Shown here: one piece after another, positions 1 through 10,293 of the stretch
Layout: each line of letters begins with the position of its first letter
Position numbering within the stretch: position 1 is the stretch's first letter
Origin: Bradyrhizobium sp. DOA9
Lineage (GTDB): Bacteria > Pseudomonadota > Alphaproteobacteria > Rhizobiales > Xanthobacteraceae
Assembly: GCF_000617845.2 (NCBI RefSeq)
Contig: NZ_DF820425.1
Coordinates: forward strand, 3,337,725 to 3,401,724
DNA: 64,000 nt
Direction of reading: 5' to 3'
Notes under the pieces: generated by a model
What the model was told of the DNA's origin: nothing
The model's database searches: none
The model's input: only the letters and a program-made list of their open reading frames with translations
Made by a program: the position numbers and the translations under genes

Positions 1-1
1 C

Positions 2-235
2 TTCACCACCACATCGCAGATGGAAAACCGGATGGCGGCCTTCGGCTTCGGCTGGAAGGATACGACCGGCGTGCAGGCCTATTCCGTGCACGACTTTCAC
101 CACGCGCTGGTGGACGAGCTGGTTCGCCGTGGCGCGCTCCGCTCCGGGCTGACCTGGCATTTCGCCCGTCCGCCGGTGGTCGATCTGGAATTCGAGATGG
201 ATTGCCGCCGCGTGCTGCGGGAGGTGGTGATCTAG
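2..235 (+). CDS. C-terminal fragment of an unidentified protein (5' end outside window)
   Basis: Only the last 77 codons are present; the open frame runs in from the left edge and stops with TAG at 233-235. The stop overlaps the stop of the convergent permease gene by 3 bases, as expected of a real convergent pair. The tail contains YSVHDFHHALVDEL and LTWHFARPPVVDLEFEMDCR, a pattern I associate loosely with RidA/CnbZ-like deaminases of soil Proteobacteria, but from memory only. Function is left open. Codon use is GC-rich like its neighbours. Confidence 0.65.
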   Translation, partial: FTTTSQMENRMAAFGFGWKDTTGVQAYSVHDFHHALVDELVRRGALRSGLTWHFARPPVVDLEFEMDCRRVLREVVI

Positions 236-1119
236 CGCTGCCTTGGGTCGAGCGCGTCGCGCAGGCCGTCGCCGAGCAGGTTCAGCGACAGCACCACGAG
301 GAAGATCGCGAGACCCGGCCAGATCGCCATCCAGGGCGCCTGGGTCAGGAAGCGCTGTGCGGCGTTGAGCATGCTGCCCCAGGACGGCGCCGGCGGCTGC
401 TGGCCGAGACCAAGGAAGGAAAGGGCGGCCTCGGCGATGATGGCCGCTGCGATCGAGAGCGTCGCCTGCACCAGCAGTGCCGGCAAGATGTTCGGCAGGA
501 TGTGCGAGAACGCGATCCGCCACGGCGGATTGCCGAGCGCGCGCGCCGCCTCGACATAGTCTTCGGCCTTGACGACGAGCACCTGGCCGCGGGTGAGGCG
601 GATGAAGATCGGCGTTGCCGAGATGCCGATCGCGATCATGGCGTTGCCGAGGCTCGGGCCGAGGAACGCGGCGAGCGCAATCGCCAGGATCAGGAACGGG
701 CAGGCCAGCATCGCATCCGTGATGCGGCTGATCAGCGCGTCGACGAAGCCGCCGCGATAGCCGGCGAGCAGGCCGAGCGGCACGCCGATGCCGAGCGCGA
801 TCGCGACCGAGATCAGGCCGGCGAGCAGCGAGGCGCGCGCGCCGTAGACGACCCGGCTCAGGATGTCGCGGCCGAGCTCGTCGGTGCCGAACCAGTGGGC
901 TGCAGTCGGCGGCTTGCGCACCAGGCTCCAGCTGGTCGCGATGGGGTCATAGGGCACCACCAGCGGCGCAAGGGCCGCAAGAAGGATGAAGGCCGAGATC
1001 ACGACAAGCCCGAACACCGCTGCCTTGCGCTTGAACAGCCGCCGCCGCGCACGCCGTGCCGGGCTGTCGAACTCGTAGGCCTGCGTGGCGGGGCTGGCTG
1101 GGAGCGCTACGTCGGTCAT
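232..1119 (-). CDS. Peptide ABC transporter permease, DppC/OppC type (system 1)
   Basis: Inner-membrane permease of 295 residues, the second channel subunit of a dipeptide/oligopeptide importer. A basic cytoplasmic tail (residues 20-32) is followed by a first membrane helix at about 33-54, then FGTDELGRDILSR, the hallmark of the DppC/OppC N-terminal region. The EAA loop that contacts the ATPase is at about 186-205 (EAARALG at 190-196). It starts 3 bases after the stop of the DppB-type permease gene and is the last gene of a leftward operon. The family is clear; the exact substrate is not. Confidence 0.92.
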   Translation of the reverse strand: MTDVALPASPATQAYEFDSPARRARRRLFKRKAAVFGLVVISAFILLAALAPLVVPYDPIATSWSLVRKPPTAAHWFGTDELGRDILSRVVYGARASLLAGLISVAIALGIGVPLGLLAGYRGGFVDALISRITDAMLACPFLILAIALAAFLGPSLGNAMIAIGISATPIFIRLTRGQVLVVKAEDYVEAARALGNPPWRIAFSHILPNILPALLVQATLSIAAAIIAEAALSFLGLGQQPPAPSWGSMLNAAQRFLTQAPWMAIWPGLAIFLVVLSLNLLGDGLRDALDPRQR

Positions 1120-1122
1120 CGT

Positions 1123-2064
1123 CTAGCCCCTCAGCCGTGGGTTGACGAGGATATAGGCGATGTCGGCGACGAGGTTCAGCGTGATGTAGACCGTGGCGGT
1201 CACCAGCACCACGCCCTGGACCACGGCGTAGTCACGGTTGAACACGGCGTCGACGATCAGCTTGCCGAAACCGGGAATGGAGAAGATCTGCTCCGTCAGC
1301 ACGGCGCCCGACAAAAGCGTGCCGAGCTCGAGCGCGCCGAGCGTGATGACGGGGGTCAGCGCATTGCGCATGGCGTGTTTGAGGATCACCGTGCGTTCCA
1401 ACAGTCCTTTGGCGCGCGCGGTGCGCACGTAGTCGCTCTCCAGCACCTGAAGCATGGCGCTGCGCGTATGCCGCATCAGGATCGCGGCGATCGCGTTGCC
1501 GAGCACGAAGGCCGGCATGATGGTGACGGCGAGGCTCGCGCGCCAGTTCTCGGTGAGCGGCACGTAGCCGGAGGCCGGCAGCCATCCAAGCTCGATCGAG
1601 AACAGGAAGATCAGCATGATCCCGAGCCAAAAGTTCGGCGTCGAGATGCCCCACAGCGCAAAGAGATTGGCGCCATAGTCCCAGGCCGAACCTTTCTTCA
1701 CGGCGGCGACGATGCCGGCGGGAATGCCGATCAGCAGCGCGATCAGGATCGCCATCGAGCCGAGCTGAAGCGTCACCGGCAGCTTCTGCGCGATCAGCTC
1801 GCGCACCGGCATCTTGTTGCGCAGCGACTCGCCGAAATCGCCCGAGAGCACGCCCTTGATCCAGTAGGCGTACTGTACCGGGACTGGCTGATCGAGCCGA
1901 TATTGGCGACGGATCTGCTCGATCACGGCGGGATCACGCTCTTCGCCCGCCATCACCAGCGCGGGGTCACCCGGCAGCAATTGCTGCAGCGAGAAGATCA
2001 GCACCGAGACGAAGAACAGCGTCGGCACGATCTGCACAAGACGGCGGGCGAGGAAGTTCAGCAT
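1123..2064 (-). CDS. Peptide ABC transporter permease, DppB/OppB type (system 1)
   Basis: Inner-membrane permease of 313 residues. It has the family's N-terminal helix (about 9-30), then LLPGDPALVMAGE, typical of DppB/OppB proteins, and a long periplasmic segment before the core helices. The EAA loop lies near SDYVRTARAKGL (RTARAKG at 214-220). The gene starts 10 bases beyond the stop of the binding-protein gene and 3 bases ahead of the DppC-type permease, so the three are surely co-transcribed. It pairs with the DppC-type protein to form the channel. Confidence 0.93.
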   Translation of the reverse strand: MLNFLARRLVQIVPTLFFVSVLIFSLQQLLPGDPALVMAGEERDPAVIEQIRRQYRLDQPVPVQYAYWIKGVLSGDFGESLRNKMPVRELIAQKLPVTLQLGSMAILIALLIGIPAGIVAAVKKGSAWDYGANLFALWGISTPNFWLGIMLIFLFSIELGWLPASGYVPLTENWRASLAVTIMPAFVLGNAIAAILMRHTRSAMLQVLESDYVRTARAKGLLERTVILKHAMRNALTPVITLGALELGTLLSGAVLTEQIFSIPGFGKLIVDAVFNRDYAVVQGVVLVTATVYITLNLVADIAYILVNPRLRG

Positions 2065-2074
2065 CCTCGCAGCG

Positions 2075-3583
2075 TCACTTCAGCTTGAGACCGACAACGC
2101 GGACGAGGCCGTCCGGCATCTGCCTGTAGCCTTCGAGCTTGGTCGTGTGCGCGATGATGATGCGGCGATGGTAGAGATACAGCAGCGGTTCTTCCTCCTG
2201 GACCAGCTTGGCCAGGACCTCGTAGCTCGCCTTGCGCTTGGCGGGATCGGTGACGAGCCGCGCCTCCTCCAGCGCCTTGTCGGCTTGCGGATTGTTCCAC
2301 CCGCCATAGTTCTGCGGCGCGCCGTTGTGCAGGAAAACGAAGGTGTTGCCGTCAGGGTCGACGCGGCCGCTCCAGGCGAGCATGTAGGCCTGGTAGTCAC
2401 CGGCTTCCGCTTGCTTGAGCCCGGTCGCGAACTCGGTGACGCGGATCTTCATGTCGAAGCCGGCTTCCGCCGCCATCGACTGGATCACCTGCGCCGGCGT
2501 CTCGGTCTCCGCGCCCTTGGGCACCATGAAGTCGACGCTGACCGGCGGCGTCACGCCGGCCTCCTTCAGCAGCGCTTTGGCTTTCTCGACGTTGCGCGGA
2601 CGGACCGGAAGCGATTTCTGATAATAGGGATGATTAGGATTGACCCATTGATTGCCAACCTGAAACTCGCCGTTGAACACGACCTGGTTGATCGCCTCGC
2701 GGTCGATGGCGAGGTCGAGTGCCTGCCGCACCTTGGCGGATTGGCTGAGCGGGCCCTTGGCCTTGTCCTTGCCGATGTTCAGCGTAATGCCCTGATAGCC
2801 GAGCTCGATGGCGGTCGCGACCTTCAGCCGGGAATCGGCGCGCACCTCCTTCAGATCGGTGGCGAGCACGCGCTCGATCAGATCGAGGCCGCCGGATTTC
2901 AGGTTTGCGAGCCGCACGGTGGCATCGACGATCGGCTGAAACACGATCTTGTCGATGAAGATGTTGTCCTTGTTCCAGTAGTCGGCGAATTTCTCGAACA
3001 CGATGCGGTCCTGCTGCACGCGCTCGACGAACTTGTAGGGGCCGGCGCAGACCGGGCGCAGGCCGAACTTGTCGCCGGCCTCCTTGGCCGCCTTCGGCGA
3101 CATCATCATTCCGGCGCGGTCGGTGAGCTGAGCAAGCAGGGGCGAGAATGGCGACTTCAGCACTAGCTTGATCGTGAGGGGATCGACGATTTCGACGTGA
3201 TCGACCGAGGCGAGCTCCGGCTTGCGGAACGAGCCGGGAAAGGTCAGGTGCCGCTCCAGCGAGAATTTTGCGGCCTCGGCATGGAACGGCTCGCCGTCGT
3301 GGAATTTCACGCCGGGCCGCAGCTTGATGACCAGCGCCTTGCCGTCGTCGGCGGTTTCGCTCGAGAGCGCCAGCTGCGGCACGATGTTGAGCTTCTCGTC
3401 GATGTCGAACAGCTTGTCGCAGAAGGAAGAGAACACGATGCGGCCGACATAGGTGCGCGCCATCGTGGGATCGAGGATATCGGGGTCCTCGGCGAGGCCG
3501 ATGCGCAACGTGGTCTGGGCCTGTGCGGCTCCGATCGACATCAGGACAGCGGCGGCCGTTGCGGCCAGGCGAAACATCTTCAT
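2075..3583 (-). CDS. Peptide ABC transporter substrate-binding protein (SBP_bac_5, system 1)
   Basis: Periplasmic solute-binding protein of 502 residues. I chose the ATG at 3581-3583 because it begins a classical signal peptide (MKMFRLAATAAAVL, cleavage after AQA at about residues 20-22); a longer frame upstream would put extra residues before it. The mature part opens with TTLRIGLAEDPDILDPTMAR and has KLRPGVKFHDGEPFHAE, standard landmarks of the DppA/OppA family. It lies 22 bases after the OppF-type ATPase gene and 10 bases before the DppB permease, an unusual ATPase-first order. The ligand cannot be read from sequence; the nearby gamma-glutamyltransferase hints at glutathione or gamma-glutamyl peptides. 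Confidence 0.93.
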   Translation of the reverse strand: MKMFRLAATAAAVLMSIGAAQAQTTLRIGLAEDPDILDPTMARTYVGRIVFSSFCDKLFDIDEKLNIVPQLALSSETADDGKALVIKLRPGVKFHDGEPFHAEAAKFSLERHLTFPGSFRKPELASVDHVEIVDPLTIKLVLKSPFSPLLAQLTDRAGMMMSPKAAKEAGDKFGLRPVCAGPYKFVERVQQDRIVFEKFADYWNKDNIFIDKIVFQPIVDATVRLANLKSGGLDLIERVLATDLKEVRADSRLKVATAIELGYQGITLNIGKDKAKGPLSQSAKVRQALDLAIDREAINQVVFNGEFQVGNQWVNPNHPYYQKSLPVRPRNVEKAKALLKEAGVTPPVSVDFMVPKGAETETPAQVIQSMAAEAGFDMKIRVTEFATGLKQAEAGDYQAYMLAWSGRVDPDGNTFVFLHNGAPQNYGGWNNPQADKALEEARLVTDPAKRKASYEVLAKLVQEEEPLLYLYHRRIIIAHTTKLEGYRQMPDGLVRVVGLKLK

Positions 3584-3605
3584 CGGATAATCCCCATTGC
3601 TTCGG

Positions 3606-4711
<1,106 letters not shown>

Positions 4712-4712
<1 letters not shown>

Positions 4713-5701
4713 CACGACACCAGCAATTCGAGCGGCGCGCGAATGCAGCGCGAGAGGTGGCCCACGCCGACTTCGACCAGCGGCGGCGATACCTTGGTGC
4801 AGGCGTCGAGTACGAAGGGACAACGCGCGGCGAAGCGGCAACCGGCGGGCGGCTGCGCCATGTTCGGCACCATGCCTTCGATCGTCGCGAGCTGCTCGGC
4901 GCGGTGGTCGAGCCGCGGGATCGAGCCGAGCAGGCCGACGGTGTAGGGATGCTGCGGCGCGGAGAACAATTCATCGACCGGCGCGCGCTCGACGATCTCG
5001 CCGGCATACATCACCGCGACCTCGTCGCAGACCTCGGCGACGACGCCGAGATCGTGGGTGATCAGGATGATCGCGGCACCGCTCGCGGCCTTCAGCTCGC
5101 GCATCAGCTCCAGGATCTGGGCCTGCAGGGTGACGTCGAGCGCGGTGGTTGGCTCGTCCGCGATCAGCAGGCGCGGGTCGCAGGCGAGAGCCATCGCGAT
5201 CATGACGCGCTGGCGCATCCCGCCGGAGAGCTTGTGCGGGTAGTCGTCGATCCGACGCTCGGGCGAGGGGATATGGACGCGGCGCAACAGCTCGATCGCG
5301 CGGTCGCGTGCGCTCCTTCGCGAGCCGCCGCGGTGACGCAGGATCGTCTCGATGATCTGGTCGCCGATCGTAAAGCTCGGATTGAGCGAGGTCATCGGCT
5401 CCTGGAAGATCATCGCCAGCCGGTTGCCGCGCAGATCGCGCAACGTCTGGTCCGGCGTCGTCAGCAGGTCGAAACCGTCGAAGCGGATCGCGCCACTTAT
5501 TTCTGCGCTCTGCTTCGGCAAGAGGCCCATGATCGCCAGCGACGTCACGCTCTTGCCGCAGCCGGACTCGCCGACGAGGCCGAGCGTCGCGCCATTGGCG
5601 ACGCTGAGATCGACGCCGTCGACCGCATGGGTGATGCGGCCGTCGTCGCCATGAAAGCGGATACGCAGGTCCTTGATCTCGATGAGGGGACTGGCGCTCA
5701 T
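4712..5701 (-). CDS. Peptide ABC transporter ATP-binding protein, OppD/DppD type (system 1)
   Basis: ATPase of 329 residues. Walker A is GESGCGKS (44-51), the signature is [15 protein letters not shown] and Walker B is [13 protein letters not shown]. The C-terminal oligopeptide domain carries [14 protein letters not shown], the cysteine cluster typical of DppD/OppD. The start at 5699-5701 (MSASPLIEI) overlaps the stop of the DUF1028 gene as ATGA; a longer frame upstream is poor in family similarity. It is the partner of the OppF-type protein just downstream and energises the two permeases at 232-2064. Confidence 0.93.
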
Positions 5702-6408
5702 GATCGTCTCGCGCGCGCCGCTTCGATGCTGGCGTCGATGACGCTGCGGTCGGTGTTGCCGGCAGGGTTCTGCCGCGTCGGCATGGAGGCGCGGAAGTGC
5801 ACCCAGAGCTCGTGGCTGACGCGCTCGAGCCGCTCGAGCTCGCCGAGCGGATCGGGATGGTCGTCGGCGCGAATGTCGAGGGCCGGCCATTCCTCTTCGC
5901 CGTGGATCAGGAGCGCCGCCGACTGCTTGCCGCGCTTGTCGCCGCCCGCGGCTTCGCCGGCGCGCATCGCCGCGAGCAGACGGCGCGGGAAGGGCAGGCT
6001 GTCATTGGCGATGTAGGTCTTCGCGGTCTCGTCGAGCACGTCGGCCCCGGTGAGCATATTGCCGGCGATCGAGAAGCCGCTGCCGGCGACGTGGCCGCAC
6101 CAATCGACACAGTCGCGCCCGGTATGCGCCGCGATTGCGCCGCTGGCGTCCATGATATGGACCTGGCGGCTCTCGCGGCCGTCATCGGCCGCCAGCAGCG
6201 TGGCGAGCACGTCGTGGGCGTTGAGGCCCTCGCGCAGCAGCTTGACGCCGTCGATGCCGTAATAGGGATTGACGAAGGCTTGCGTTGCGATCGCACCGAG
6301 CCCGGCGGCGATGTAGGGCACGCGCGCGCCGACGGCGAAGAACCGGGTCGCAACGGCAATGCCGAACTGGCCGGTGGCAGGATCGCGCGCGATGATCGAC
6401 CAGGTCAT
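5698..6408 (-). CDS. DUF1028 family protein, possible N-terminal-nucleophile hydrolase
   Basis: Protein of 236 residues with the DUF1028 opening MTWSIIARDPATGQFGIAVA and a middle segment NPYYGIDGVKLLREGL. From memory, solved DUF1028 structures resemble Ntn hydrolases; if so, Thr2 would become the nucleophile after Met removal. That is inference. The gene sits between a gamma-glutamyltransferase (9 bases upstream) and the OppD-type ATPase (4-base ATGA overlap), so it is part of the peptide uptake operon. DUF1028 genes are often beside peptide importers, but the reaction is not established. There is no signal peptide. Confidence 0.88.
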   Translation of the reverse strand: MTWSIIARDPATGQFGIAVATRFFAVGARVPYIAAGLGAIATQAFVNPYYGIDGVKLLREGLNAHDVLATLLAADDGRESRQVHIMDASGAIAAHTGRDCVDWCGHVAGSGFSIAGNMLTGADVLDETAKTYIANDSLPFPRRLLAAMRAGEAAGGDKRGKQSAALLIHGEEEWPALDIRADDHPDPLGELERLERVSHELWVHFRASMPTRQNPAGNTDRSVIDASIEAARARRS

Positions 6409-6417
6409 GTGCTGCCT

Positions 6418-8220
6418 TCAGCGCCCCGCCGCGTAGCCCTGCATGCCGCGCGGATTGGCGGCAGCGCGACGGCGCGGACCCACGCGTGAGGCCGCGGTGA
6501 GGCGGCCCTCCGACCAGTCCGGCCCGACCTCGACGACATGCCCGCGCTCGCGCAGGTTCTCGATCGTCGCCTTCGGCACGCGGTTCTCGACCACGAGCAC
6601 GCCGGGACGCGCGGTGCGCGGCCAGAACGAGATCGGGAAATGCTCGGAATGCCAGGCCGGCGCGTCGATCGATTCCTGGAGATTGAGGTTGCAATGGACG
6701 TGGCGCAGGAAGAATTGCGTGATCCACTGGTCCTGCTGGTCGCCGCCGGGTGAGCCCCAGGCGAGATAGGGCTCGCCATCGCGTAGCGCCATGGACGGCG
6801 AGAGCGTGGTGCGTGGCCGCTTGCCCGGTGCGAGCGAACTGGGGTGGTTCTCGTCCAAATCGAACATTTGGGCGCGGCTGCCGAGGCAGAAACCCAGCTC
6901 GGGAATGACCGGCGATGATTGCAGCCAGCCCCCCGAAGGCGTCGAGGACACCATGTTGCCAGCCTTGTCGATGATGTCGAAATGCACGGTATCGCCGCGC
7001 ACTTCGCCAAAGCGCCCGACGGTTGGTTCACCGGCGCCGAGTGCGCCGACGGCCTCGCGTTGCCCCTCGGCGCGGCGCAGCTTGACCACGCCACCAAAAC
7101 CCTCGACGGCACCGGGCCGAAGGTCGAGCGAAGCTTTCTCGGTCACCAGCTTGCGACGTTCGTCGTTGTAGGCGTCCGACAGCAGCGTCGCGATCGGGAT
7201 CTCGCTGAATTTGGGGTCGCCGTAGAATTTTTCACGGTCGGCGAAGGCGAGCTTGGCGCATTCGATCTGGAGATGGATGAACTCGGGCCCGGTCGGGTCA
7301 AGTCCGTCGAGCGCAAAGCCCTTCAACAGCGCGAGCTGTTGCAGCGTCACCGGGGCCTGGCTCCAGACGCCGGCCTTGCAGACCGTGTAGCGGCCGTAGT
7401 CGTAGGTGAGCGGCGCTTCGACGGTCGGCTGCCAGCGCGCCATGTCGTCGGCGGAGAGCACGCCGCGATGCGGCGAGCCGCTGACGTCCATCACCTCCTG
7501 GGTCCGGCAGAACTTGTCGATGGCTTCCGCGACGAAGCCTTGCGACCAGGCTTTGCGCGCGTGCTCGATCTCGGCGTCGCGGCCGCCAGCGCCGCTTTCC
7601 GCCTCGCTGAGAATGCGGGCGTAGGTCGCGGCCAGCGTTGTGTTGGTGAAGAGCGTGCCGGGCTTCGGCACCTCGCCGTTCGGAAGGTACACCGCAGCCG
7701 AGGTCGGCCAGTGCTTGCGGAACAGCTGCTCGACGGTCTGGATCGTGGCGCAGGCGCGCTCGACCAGGGGATAACCGTCGCGGGCGTAGGAGATCGCGGG
7801 CTCCAGCACGTCGCGCACCCGCATGGTGCCGTAGTCGCGCAGCAGCATCATCCAGGATTCGAAGGTGCCGGGAACGCAGGCGGCGAGCAGGCCCGTGCCC
7901 GGCACCATGTCGAGGCCTTCGCTCTTGTAGTGCGCGATGGTGGCGCGCGCCGGCGCCGGGCCCTGGCCGCAGATCACCTCGGTGCGGCCGCGCTTGACGT
8001 CATGGACGATGATGGGCACGTCCCCGCCAGGACCGTTCAGATGCGGCTCGACCACCTGGAGCGTGAAGGCAGTCGCAACGCCGGCATCGAAGGCGTTGCC
8101 GCCTTTTTCCAGGATCGCCATGCCCACGGCCGTCGCGATCCAGTGCGTCGAGGCGACCACCCCGAACGTGCCCTCGATCTCGGGCCTCGTCGTGAACGGG
8201 TCGGGATTGATATTGCCCAT
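6418..8220 (-). CDS. Gamma-glutamyltransferase family protein
   Basis: Protein of 600 residues of the gamma-glutamyltranspeptidase (Ntn hydrolase) family, which cleaves or transfers gamma-glutamyl groups from glutathione and related amides. The N-terminal domain has GVVASTHWIATAVGMAILEK and GGNAFDAGVAT. The predicted autocleavage and catalytic threonine is Thr411 in GDTVHFDIID; downstream are SSTPSGGW and GKRPRTTLSPSM. No signal peptide is visible, unlike E. coli Ggt, so a cytoplasmic site is likely. A good ribosome site (AAGGTGG) precedes the ATG at 8218-8220. It lies between two peptide importers, suggesting use of imported gamma-glutamyl compounds. It could also be an amidase-like family member. 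Confidence 0.9.
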   Translation of the reverse strand: MGNINPDPFTTRPEIEGTFGVVASTHWIATAVGMAILEKGGNAFDAGVATAFTLQVVEPHLNGPGGDVPIIVHDVKRGRTEVICGQGPAPARATIAHYKSEGLDMVPGTGLLAACVPGTFESWMMLLRDYGTMRVRDVLEPAISYARDGYPLVERACATIQTVEQLFRKHWPTSAAVYLPNGEVPKPGTLFTNTTLAATYARILSEAESGAGGRDAEIEHARKAWSQGFVAEAIDKFCRTQEVMDVSGSPHRGVLSADDMARWQPTVEAPLTYDYGRYTVCKAGVWSQAPVTLQQLALLKGFALDGLDPTGPEFIHLQIECAKLAFADREKFYGDPKFSEIPIATLLSDAYNDERRKLVTEKASLDLRPGAVEGFGGVVKLRRAEGQREAVGALGAGEPTVGRFGEVRGDTVHFDIIDKAGNMVSSTPSGGWLQSSPVIPELGFCLGSRAQMFDLDENHPSSLAPGKRPRTTLSPSMALRDGEPYLAWGSPGGDQQDQWITQFFLRHVHCNLNLQESIDAPAWHSEHFPISFWPRTARPGVLVVENRVPKATIENLRERGHVVEVGPDWSEGRLTAASRVGPRRRAAANPRGMQGYAAGR

Positions 8221-8307
8221 GGGACTTCACCACCTTATTTCCGGCGCGCGCAATTGATCACAGGGCCACGCCGCCGCCAAATGCGCAGGCTGCATGGCAC
8301 GCGCGCG

Positions 8308-9297
8308 TCACGCCGGGACCGGCGCGGTGTTGACCGCATGGCAGGCGACGCCGTCGATCAGTTCCGGCGTCTCCTTGCGGCAGAGATCGAAAGCCAGTGG
8401 GCAGCGCGGATTGAAGGCGCAGCCGGGGGGCGGGTTGATCGGGTTCGGGATCTCGCCCTTGACCGGAATGCGCTGGCGACCGCTCATGGCGAGATCAGGC
8501 ACGGCGCCCAGCAGCATCTTGGTGTAGGGCATGCGCGGGTTGGCGAACAGCTCGCGTCCTTCCGCGATCTCGACGATACGGCCGAGATACATTACGCCGA
8601 CGCGGCTCGCCATGTGGCGGACCACGGCGAGGTTGTGGCTGATGAACATGTAGGTCAGGCCGAACTTGTCCTGGAGGTCGCGCATCAGGTTGAGGATCTG
8701 CGCCTGCACGGAGACGTCGAGCGCCGAGGTCGGCTCGTCGCAGACGATGAATTCGGCATCCGAGGCGAGCGCCCGTGCGATTGCGATGCGCTGGCGCTGG
8801 CCGCCGGAGAATTCGTGCGGGTACTTCAAGCGGTCGTCCGGATGCAGGCCGACGAGGCTGAGCAGCTCGCCGACCCGGGCCTGGATGTCGCGCTCGCCCT
8901 GGATCAGGTCGAAGGCGCGGATCGGCTCGGAGACGATGGCATCGACCCGGAAGCGCGGGTTCAGGCTCGCATAGGGATCCTGAAAGATCATCTGGATGCG
9001 GCGGCGCAGCTTCCGCCGCGCCGGCGCCTGCCGCGGGTCGGTCATCGAGATGCCGTCGATCAGCACGTCGCCGGCGCTCGGCGGCAGCAGGCCGACGACC
9101 ATGCGGGCCACCGTGGTCTTGCCGGAGCCGGACTCGCCGACCAGGGCAAAGGTCTCGCCCCTCCTGATGTCGAAGGCGACGTGATCGACCGCCTTGAGAT
9201 ATTCGAGATGTCCGCCTTCGAGCACGCGGTTGAGCCAGGGTTTCGAGACGTCGAAGACGCGGCGCAGGTTTGTGGCCTGGACGAAGGGAGCGCTCAT
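8308..9297 (-). CDS. Peptide ABC transporter ATP-binding protein, OppF/DppF type (system 2)
   Basis: ATPase of 329 residues. Walker A is GESGSGKT (54-61), the signature is [14 protein letters not shown] and Walker B is FIVCDEPTSALDVS. The C-terminal Cys region is PPGCAFNPRCPLAF. The insert SKPWLNRVLEGGHLEYLKA before the first strand pair is typical of OppF/DppF proteins of this group. The start overlaps the stop of the OppD-type gene by 4 bases (ATGA). It is the last transport gene of system 2; an 87-base gap with no clear terminator separates it from the gamma-glutamyltransferase gene, so read-through is possible. Confidence 0.93.
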   Translation of the reverse strand: MSAPFVQATNLRRVFDVSKPWLNRVLEGGHLEYLKAVDHVAFDIRRGETFALVGESGSGKTTVARMVVGLLPPSAGDVLIDGISMTDPRQAPARRKLRRRIQMIFQDPYASLNPRFRVDAIVSEPIRAFDLIQGERDIQARVGELLSLVGLHPDDRLKYPHEFSGGQRQRIAIARALASDAEFIVCDEPTSALDVSVQAQILNLMRDLQDKFGLTYMFISHNLAVVRHMASRVGVMYLGRIVEIAEGRELFANPRMPYTKMLLGAVPDLAMSGRQRIPVKGEIPNPINPPPGCAFNPRCPLAFDLCRKETPELIDGVACHAVNTAPVPA

Positions 9298-10280
9298 GCC
9301 ACGCTCTCCGCCGGCACGTCGTCATAGAGGTGGCAGGCGACGGATTGCGCGCCGCGCGCCAGCGGCTCCGGCCGGTCGATACGGCAACGATCGAAGGCGA
9401 AGGCGCAGCGCGGATTGAACGAGCAGCCGCGCGGGATCGCCGACAGGCGCGGCATCGAGCCCGGGATCTGCACCAGGCGCTTGTCCTCGCCGGCAAGCGT
9501 CGGGATCGCGCCCATCAGGCCCTTGGCGTAAGGGTGCAGCGGATTCTTCACGACGTCCTGCACCGGGCCGATCTCGGCGACACGGCCGGCATACATCACG
9601 GCGACGCGGTCCGACGTCTCCGCGATCACGCCCATGTCGTGGGTCACCAGCATCACGGCGGTGCCGTGGTCGCGGCCGAGACGCTTGATCAGCGAGATGA
9701 TCTGCGCCTGCACGGAGACGTCAAGCGCGGTGGTCGGCTCGTCGGCGATGATCAGCTCGGGCTCGGCGCAGATCGCGAGCGCGATCACGACGCGCTGGCG
9801 CATGCCGCCGGAAAATTCGTGGGGATAGCCGTCGATGCGCTTTTCCGGCGCGGGAATGCCGACCTCGGCGAGCAGGTCGATGGCGCGGCGGCGGGCGGCC
9901 GATTCGGACAGGTTGAGATGGGTGCGGATCGTCTCTACGATCTGATCGCCGACCTTGTACAGCGGGTTCAGCGATGTCAGCGGATCCTGGAAGATCATCC
10001 CGATGCGCTTGCCTCTGATACGGCGCATCTCCTCGGGCGGCAGATTGTCGATGCGCAGGCCCGCGAGACGAATCTCGCCGCCGGCAATGCGGCCGGGCGG
10101 GTCGATCAGGCCGATCACCGAAAGGCCGGTGACGGACTTGCCGGCTCCGGATTCGCCGACGACCCCGAGCACCTCGCCCTTGGCGATGTCGAAGGAGACG
10201 CCGTCGATGGCGCGCAGCGTGCCGCGGCGGGAGGCGAACTCCACGTGAAGATCGCGTACGGAAAGGACGGGTTCGGTCAT
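9294..10280 (-). CDS. Peptide ABC transporter ATP-binding protein, OppD/DppD type (system 2)
   Basis: ATPase of 328 residues. Walker A is GESGAGKS (42-49), the signature is [15 protein letters not shown] and Walker B is [14 protein letters not shown]. The C-terminal peptide-transport domain includes IPRGCSFNPRCAF. It lies 13 bases after the DppC-type permease gene and overlaps the OppF-type gene by 4 bases. The gene order here (binding protein, DppB, DppC, OppD, OppF) is the classical one, in contrast to system 1, so the two systems are paralogues rather than a recent simple tandem duplication. Confidence 0.93.
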   Translation of the reverse strand: MTEPVLSVRDLHVEFASRRGTLRAIDGVSFDIAKGEVLGVVGESGAGKSVTGLSVIGLIDPPGRIAGGEIRLAGLRIDNLPPEEMRRIRGKRIGMIFQDPLTSLNPLYKVGDQIVETIRTHLNLSESAARRRAIDLLAEVGIPAPEKRIDGYPHEFSGGMRQRVVIALAICAEPELIIADEPTTALDVSVQAQIISLIKRLGRDHGTAVMLVTHDMGVIAETSDRVAVMYAGRVAEIGPVQDVVKNPLHPYAKGLMGAIPTLAGEDKRLVQIPGSMPRLSAIPRGCSFNPRCAFAFDRCRIDRPEPLARGAQSVACHLYDDVPAESVA

Positions 10281-10293
10281 GGACGAGGCGTAT

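Noticed and set aside
202..2088. 628-codon open frame on the plus strand
   Set aside because: Antisense shadow of the two permease genes; composition is Arg/Asp/Gln/His-rich and low-complexity, as expected for a GC-rich reverse frame.
6919..9327. 802-codon open frame on the plus strand
   Set aside because: Shadow of the gamma-glutamyltransferase and OppF-type genes, which have clear motifs on the other strand.
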